From assembly GCA_910587165.1 (NCBI GenBank), contig CAJUKP010000023.1:1-36960 (forward strand): DNA of 36,960 nt, in the 5' to 3' direction. The position numbers were made by a program, and so were the translations under genes. Origin of the DNA: an uncultured Duncaniella sp. (GTDB lineage Bacteria > Bacteroidota > Bacteroidia > Bacteroidales > Muribaculaceae). Shown here piece by piece: positions 34,601 to 36,960 of the stretch (the first letter of the stretch is position 1; each line of letters opens with the position of its first letter). The notes beneath the pieces were generated by a model that had not been told where the DNA came from, did no database searches, and was given only the letters and a program-made list of their open reading frames with translations.

Positions 34601-34736
34601 CACACCCGGCAAATACCGTGTGAGCAGCGTCGATGCCGCCACCGGAGCCTTGACCACTGTGGCAAAGAGCGTCCGCACCGACGGCACCTATACACTCCCA
34701 GCCGCAAAGGGAATATATTGGTTCAAGAAACTCTGA
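31671..34736 (+). CDS. Large beta-helix plus TIM-barrel-like protein (DUF4955/DUF6298-type), putative pectin enzyme
   Basis: The 1021-residue product has a signal peptide (to about residue 22). Residues about 40-470 form a right-handed beta-helix of pectate-lyase fold: DNSTRIQKAIDYV, GIVLRGSGEGVTTLKKTG, VRQVDFRNFAGSAVILLPTASRVTVEDC. Residues about 560-960 look like a glycoside-hydrolase-type barrel: ADILVFDHNYALW, NAWYWNRLNEF, LLFNEHYMQHNILEAGAHWVDSPWR, VVHLISAEYTGPLHFTEFWLDVI, VTYYAQNYPAMAW. The family labels are my recollection of Bacteroidota pectin loci, not a search result. The acidic residue in ISAEYTGP is a candidate catalytic Glu by position only. The final 60 residues resemble a small beta domain (IVYANGADSVILTPGKYRVSSVDAATG). 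The start at 31671 abuts the repeat array; no second start competes. Confidence 0.72.
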   Translation: MIRRALFLITLPALALMPSHGAEVPFKVKDGKIEYATDQRGNRLLDYSSCGYRNSNAPIPDVANVVYVDCRPGDNSTRIQKAIDYVASLPLTKEGFRGSVLLGKGEFEVSTPLRISASGIVLRGSGEGVTTLKKTGVDRGALIYVEGTYDLTVGDTLAVTSPYVPVNSTTISVDGNLKAGDEVLVLRPSTKEWIASLGCDIFGGGISALGWKPGDVDLRWDRTVSSAAPGSITLDYPVTMALDSASAHSKVLTYTWPGRISEVGIEYLSLVSDYNRAYPLDEDHCWTGISIGNARDCWVRQVDFRNFAGSAVILLPTASRVTVEDCVSTDPVSEIAGMRRSTFLTLGQQNLFQRCFSSHGIHDFSAGMMAPGPNAFVQCESWESLGFSGGSDAWSPGLLFDVVNIDGNNLAFKNLGQDKNGAGWNTGNSTFWQCTAAEIECYTPAPDATNNAFGCWAQFSGDGGWGQSNNHVQPRSLFYAQLAERLGTGADSLARILPLATNATSSPTVEAAMKLAEEAYTPRLTLTKWIADAPFTASVDPAGLKKIDDIKLKSKPAPAAPAHSFDIVNGVLVMDGSVMVGGRHEVPWWNGKIKPNYIVKAKPHVTRFVPGREGLGLTDRVDSVVSYMQDADILVFDHNYALWSDRRRDDHERIRRRDGDVWAPFYDQPFGRSGQGKAWDGLSKYDLTRPNAWYWNRLNEFAGKGADEGKLLFNEHYMQHNILEAGAHWVDSPWRAVNNINGTTFPEPVPFAGDKRIFVADMFYDVNNKTLTDLHRNYIRMNLEQLADNPNVVHLISAEYTGPLHFTEFWLDVIAEWEKETGKDVKVALSATKDVQDAILANPKYDDVVDIIDIRYWHYKTDGLYAPEGGKNLAPRQHARKMKVGKVTFDEAYKAVSEYRTKYPDKAVTYYAQNYPAMAWAVFMAGGSGAGIPAVEGDFLADAASMTIANPDAEGYRMLSGDKGSIVYANGADSVILTPGKYRVSSVDAATGALTTVAKSVRTDGTYTLPAAKGIYWFKKL

Positions 34737-34780
34737 TCCCCGCACCCCTGCAAGACATAGGGATAAATTAAGAAGACAGC

Positions 34781-34826
34781 AGACGGACAGTCGTGACGAG
34801 ATCACAACTGTCCGTCTCTTCTTATT
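34781..34826 (+). terminator. Terminator closing the pectin region
   Basis: AGACGGACAGT (34781-34791) pairs perfectly with ACTGTCCGTCT (34807-34817), extended by AAGAAG/CTTCTT-type pairing, followed by CTTCTTATTAT. Confidence 0.8.
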
Positions 34827-34899
34827 ATATGTCTATTATCCTGATTCTTTCCGAACCAACCATGCCGGAGGATTGTTATGAAAGATGAAGCTTGCCATT

Positions 34900-34919
34900 T
34901 TGTCAGTCGCGACTGACAA
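34900..34919. promoter_or_regulatory. Perfect 20-base palindrome upstream of groES
   Basis: TTGTCAGTCGCGACTGACAA is self-complementary over its full length, with two TGTCAGTC half-sites. It ends 11 bases before the -24 element of the groES promoter. It is not the HrcA/CIRCE element (TTAGCACTC-N9-GAGTGCTAA), which is absent here. A dimeric regulator of the heat-shock operon is the natural reading. Confidence 0.75.
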
Positions 34920-34929
34920 CCTTTCAGTG

Positions 34930-34945
34930 TGGCACGATTTATGCA
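34930..34945 (+). promoter_or_regulatory. Sigma-54-like -24/-12 promoter of groES-groEL
   Basis: TGGCACGATTTATGCA (34930-34945) matches the RpoN consensus TGGCACG-N4-TTGCA except for A in place of the first T of the -12 block, with the obligatory GG-N10-GC spacing (GG 34931-34932, GC 34943-34944). Transcription would start near 34956, 29 bases before the ATG. No TAnnTTTG box is visible between the terminator and groES. Confidence 0.65.
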
Positions 34946-34984
34946 TGAAATTATAGTGAAGAAATAACCAAAAACACAAAATAT

Positions 34985-35260
34985 ATGAATATCAAACCTT
35001 TAGCAGACAGAGTGCTCATTCTCCCCACCCCCGCAGAGGAGGTGACCGCAGCAGGTATCATAATTCCCGATTCAGCTAAAGAGAAGCCCCTCAAGGGCAC
35101 AGTCGTAGCAGCCGGAAACGGTACAAAGGACGAGGAAATGGTCGTAAAGACCGGCGACGAGGTCCTCTACGGCAAATATGCCGGCACCGAGGTAGAACTC
35201 GACGGCACCAAGTATCTCATCATGCGTCAGAGCGATGTGCTCGCAGTGATCGAGAAATAA
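34985..35260 (+). CDS. groES: Co-chaperonin GroES
   Basis: GroES forms the heptameric lid of the GroEL folding chamber in the cytoplasm. The 91-residue product is of ordinary length for the phylum. It opens with MNIKPLADRVLILPTPAEE, has the mobile loop EVTAAGIIIPDSAKEKP that grips GroEL, and contains the conserved GTVVAAGNG and GDEVLYGKYAGTEVELDGTKYLIMRQSDVLAVIE blocks. It precedes groEL by 34 bases, and both sit behind the -24/-12-like promoter and palindrome. Confidence 0.98.
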   Translation: MNIKPLADRVLILPTPAEEVTAAGIIIPDSAKEKPLKGTVVAAGNGTKDEEMVVKTGDEVLYGKYAGTEVELDGTKYLIMRQSDVLAVIEK

Positions 35261-35294
35261 TCATCAATTCTAAATCCAGAAAACGAATCCAACC

Positions 35295-36932
35295 ATGGCA
35301 AAAGAAATCAAATTTGACATAAAGGCTCGCGAAGAGCTCAAGAAAGGTGTCGACGCTCTCGCCGATGCTGTTAAGGTAACCCTCGGCCCCAAAGGCCGCA
35401 ATGTGATCATCGAGAAGAAATTCGGTGCTCCCCACATCACCAAGGACGGTGTGTCTGTGGCACGTGAGGTAGAGCTCGAGGATCCCTTCCAGAACATGGG
35501 CGCACAGCTCGTCAAGGAAGTGGCCTCGAAGACCGGCGACGATGCCGGCGACGGCACCACCACCGCTACCGTGCTCGCCCAGGCTATCGTGAACGTAGGC
35601 CTCAAGAATGTGGCAGCCGGAGCTAACCCCATGGACATCAAGCGTGGTATCGACCGCGCCGTTGCCATCGTGGTCGAAGGCATCAAAAAGCAGAGCCAGG
35701 AAGTGGGCGATGATTTCAAGAAAATCGAGGACGTGGCCCGCATCTCGGCTAACAACGACGAGAACATCGGCCGTCTCATCGCCGAAGCTATGAAGAAGGT
35801 GAAGAAAGAAGGCGTCATCACTGTTGACGAGGCCAAGGGCACCGAGACTACCGTAGACATCGTCGAGGGTATGCAGTTTGACCGCGGCTATATCTCACCC
35901 TACTTCGTGACCGATACCGAAAAGATGGAGTGTGTGATGGAGAACCCCTTCATCCTCCTCTTTGACAAGAAGATTTCCAATATCAAAGATATTCTCCCCG
36001 TGCTCGAGGCAACCGCACAGAGCGGACGTGGCCTTGTGATCATCTCTGAGGATGTCGACCAGGAGGCTCTCGCCACCCTCGTTGTCAACCGTCTGCGCGG
36101 TTCGCTCAAGGTGTGTGCAGTCAAGGCTCCCGGCTTCGGCGACCGCCGCAAGGAGATGCTCGAGGATATCGCCATCCTCACCGGTGGCACTGTGATCTCC
36201 GAGGAGAAGGGTATGCAGCTCACCAACGCCACTGTCGATATGCTCGGCCGCGCCGAGAAGGTGACCATCAATAAAGAGAACACCACTATCGTCAACGGTG
36301 CCGGAGCAAAGGAAGCCATCGCAGCCCGCGTCAACCAGATCAAGGCTCAGATCGAGCAGACCACAAGCGACTATGACCGTGAGAAGCTTCAGGAGCGTCT
36401 CGCCAAGCTCGCCGGCGGTGTGGCAGTGCTCCATATCGGCGCACCCTCCGAGGTGGAGATGAAAGAGAAGAAAGACCGCGTGGACGACGCCCTCAGCGCC
36501 ACCCGTGCAGCCATCGCCGAGGGTATCGTCCCCGGTGGAGGCGTGGCATATATCCGTTGCGTCAAGCTGCTTGAGGATATCAAGGGCGCCAACGACGACG
36601 AGACCACAGGTATCCAGATCATCCGCCGTGCCATCGAGGAGCCCCTCCGTCAGATCGTGGCCAACGCAGGCGAGGAAGGTGCCGTAGTGGTTCAGAAAGT
36701 CAAGGATGCCGAGGGCGACTATGGCTACAATGCCCGCACCGACACTTATGAGCACCTCATGGCTGCCGGAGTGATCGACCCCGCCAAGGTGACCCGTGTG
36801 GCTCTTGAGAACGCTGCATCTATCGCCGGTATGTTCCTCACCACCTCGTGCGTCATCGCCGAGAAGAAGGAGGAGAACCCCGCTCCCGCAATGCCCGCAC
36901 CCGGCATGGGTGGCATGGGCGGCATGATGTAA
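35295..36932 (+). CDS. groEL: Chaperonin GroEL
   Basis: GroEL is the ATP-driven double-ring folding chamber. The 545 residues cover the full family length: KFDIKAREELKKGVDALADAV at the N-terminus, the nucleotide-binding TLGPKGRNV and GDDAGDGTTTATVLAQ motifs (about residues 30 and 84-98), the apical domain with RGYISPYFVTD and KAPGFGDRRKEMLEDIAILTGG, the equatorial return PGGGVAYIR, and the C-terminal tail of Gly-Met repeats (PGMGGMGGMM) that lines the cavity floor. It is complete, ending 28 bases before the window end; no terminator is visible in what remains. Confidence 0.99.
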   Translation: MAKEIKFDIKAREELKKGVDALADAVKVTLGPKGRNVIIEKKFGAPHITKDGVSVAREVELEDPFQNMGAQLVKEVASKTGDDAGDGTTTATVLAQAIVNVGLKNVAAGANPMDIKRGIDRAVAIVVEGIKKQSQEVGDDFKKIEDVARISANNDENIGRLIAEAMKKVKKEGVITVDEAKGTETTVDIVEGMQFDRGYISPYFVTDTEKMECVMENPFILLFDKKISNIKDILPVLEATAQSGRGLVIISEDVDQEALATLVVNRLRGSLKVCAVKAPGFGDRRKEMLEDIAILTGGTVISEEKGMQLTNATVDMLGRAEKVTINKENTTIVNGAGAKEAIAARVNQIKAQIEQTTSDYDREKLQERLAKLAGGVAVLHIGAPSEVEMKEKKDRVDDALSATRAAIAEGIVPGGGVAYIRCVKLLEDIKGANDDETTGIQIIRRAIEEPLRQIVANAGEEGAVVVQKVKDAEGDYGYNARTDTYEHLMAAGVIDPAKVTRVALENAASIAGMFLTTSCVIAEKKEENPAPAMPAPGMGGMGGMM

Positions 36933-36960
36933 GCCACTCATCAATAATGACTTCGATAAT

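Noticed and set aside
15528..34736. A defence system or mobile island in the accessory region
   Set aside because: All genes fit glycan use or transport; no nuclease, helicase, integrase, toxin or transposase signature was seen, and base composition looks like that of the flanks.
34737..34984. CIRCE (HrcA) operator before groES
   Set aside because: TTAGCACTC and its complement are not present; the palindrome seen has a different sequence and no 9-base spacer.
35895..36944. 349-residue minus-strand open frame opposite groEL
   Set aside because: It is fully antisense to a complete, conserved groEL; the composition is that of a shadow frame.

Overview
The window reads as a chromosomal segment of a Bacteroidota gut commensal of the order Bacteroidales. 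It is GC-rich for that order, which suggests a Muribaculaceae-like organism; the family assignment is inference. The evidence is a SusC/SusD pair with pectin enzymes, lineage-restricted lipoproteins and barrels (DUF6242, DUF6089, DUF3826, DUF4957/DUF5123 types), two Skp/OmpH paralogues behind bamA, an absence of strong Shine-Dalgarno sequences, and TAnnTTTG-type -7 promoter elements before several genes. Nearly all of the window is coding. No intergenic stretch exceeds 300 bases; the longest is 15528-15820 (293 bases). I found no rRNA, tRNA, CRISPR array, insertion sequence or phage gene.

Region 1 (1-3640) is translation and RNA turnover. It holds the 3' part of prfB, beginning exactly at its programmed +1 frameshift site, then pnp with its own promoter and terminator. 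Region 2 (3649-5322, minus strand) is a membrane phosphoethanolamine-transferase-like enzyme with a nine-G tract in its membrane domain.

Region 3 (5508-15527) is an envelope block: a DUF6242 lipoprotein, a DUF6089 barrel, uppS (undecaprenyl carrier lipid), bamA (outer-membrane protein insertion), two Skp/OmpH periplasmic chaperones, an LptF/LptG-type LPS export permease, and ribBA overlapping the permease end. Together these genes make the lipid carrier, insert barrels and move LPS outward.

Region 4 (15528-34736) is a pectin-degradation region. It contains a large multidomain pectin methylesterase with a structured leader; a divergent Bcr/CflA-type MFS exporter; then, behind one promoter, a secreted TIM-barrel protein, a DUF4957/DUF5123-type lipoprotein, susC and susD. 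After a strong terminator come a PL1-type pectate lyase, a DUF3826 protein and a roughly 1000-residue beta-helix plus putative glycosidase protein. The implied pathway is de-esterification, surface binding and cleavage, and TonB-dependent import. No HTCS, ECF-sigma/anti-sigma or AraC regulator is present, nor any GH28 or GH105, so part of the pathway must lie elsewhere.

Region 5 (34737-36960) is groES-groEL behind a -24/-12 (sigma-54-like) element and a perfect 20-base palindrome.

The least explained signals are the groESL control region, a tandem array of DnaA-box-like repeats abutting the last pectin gene, the DUF3826/beta-helix gene pair, the leader of the methylesterase, and the poly-G tract in the transferase.
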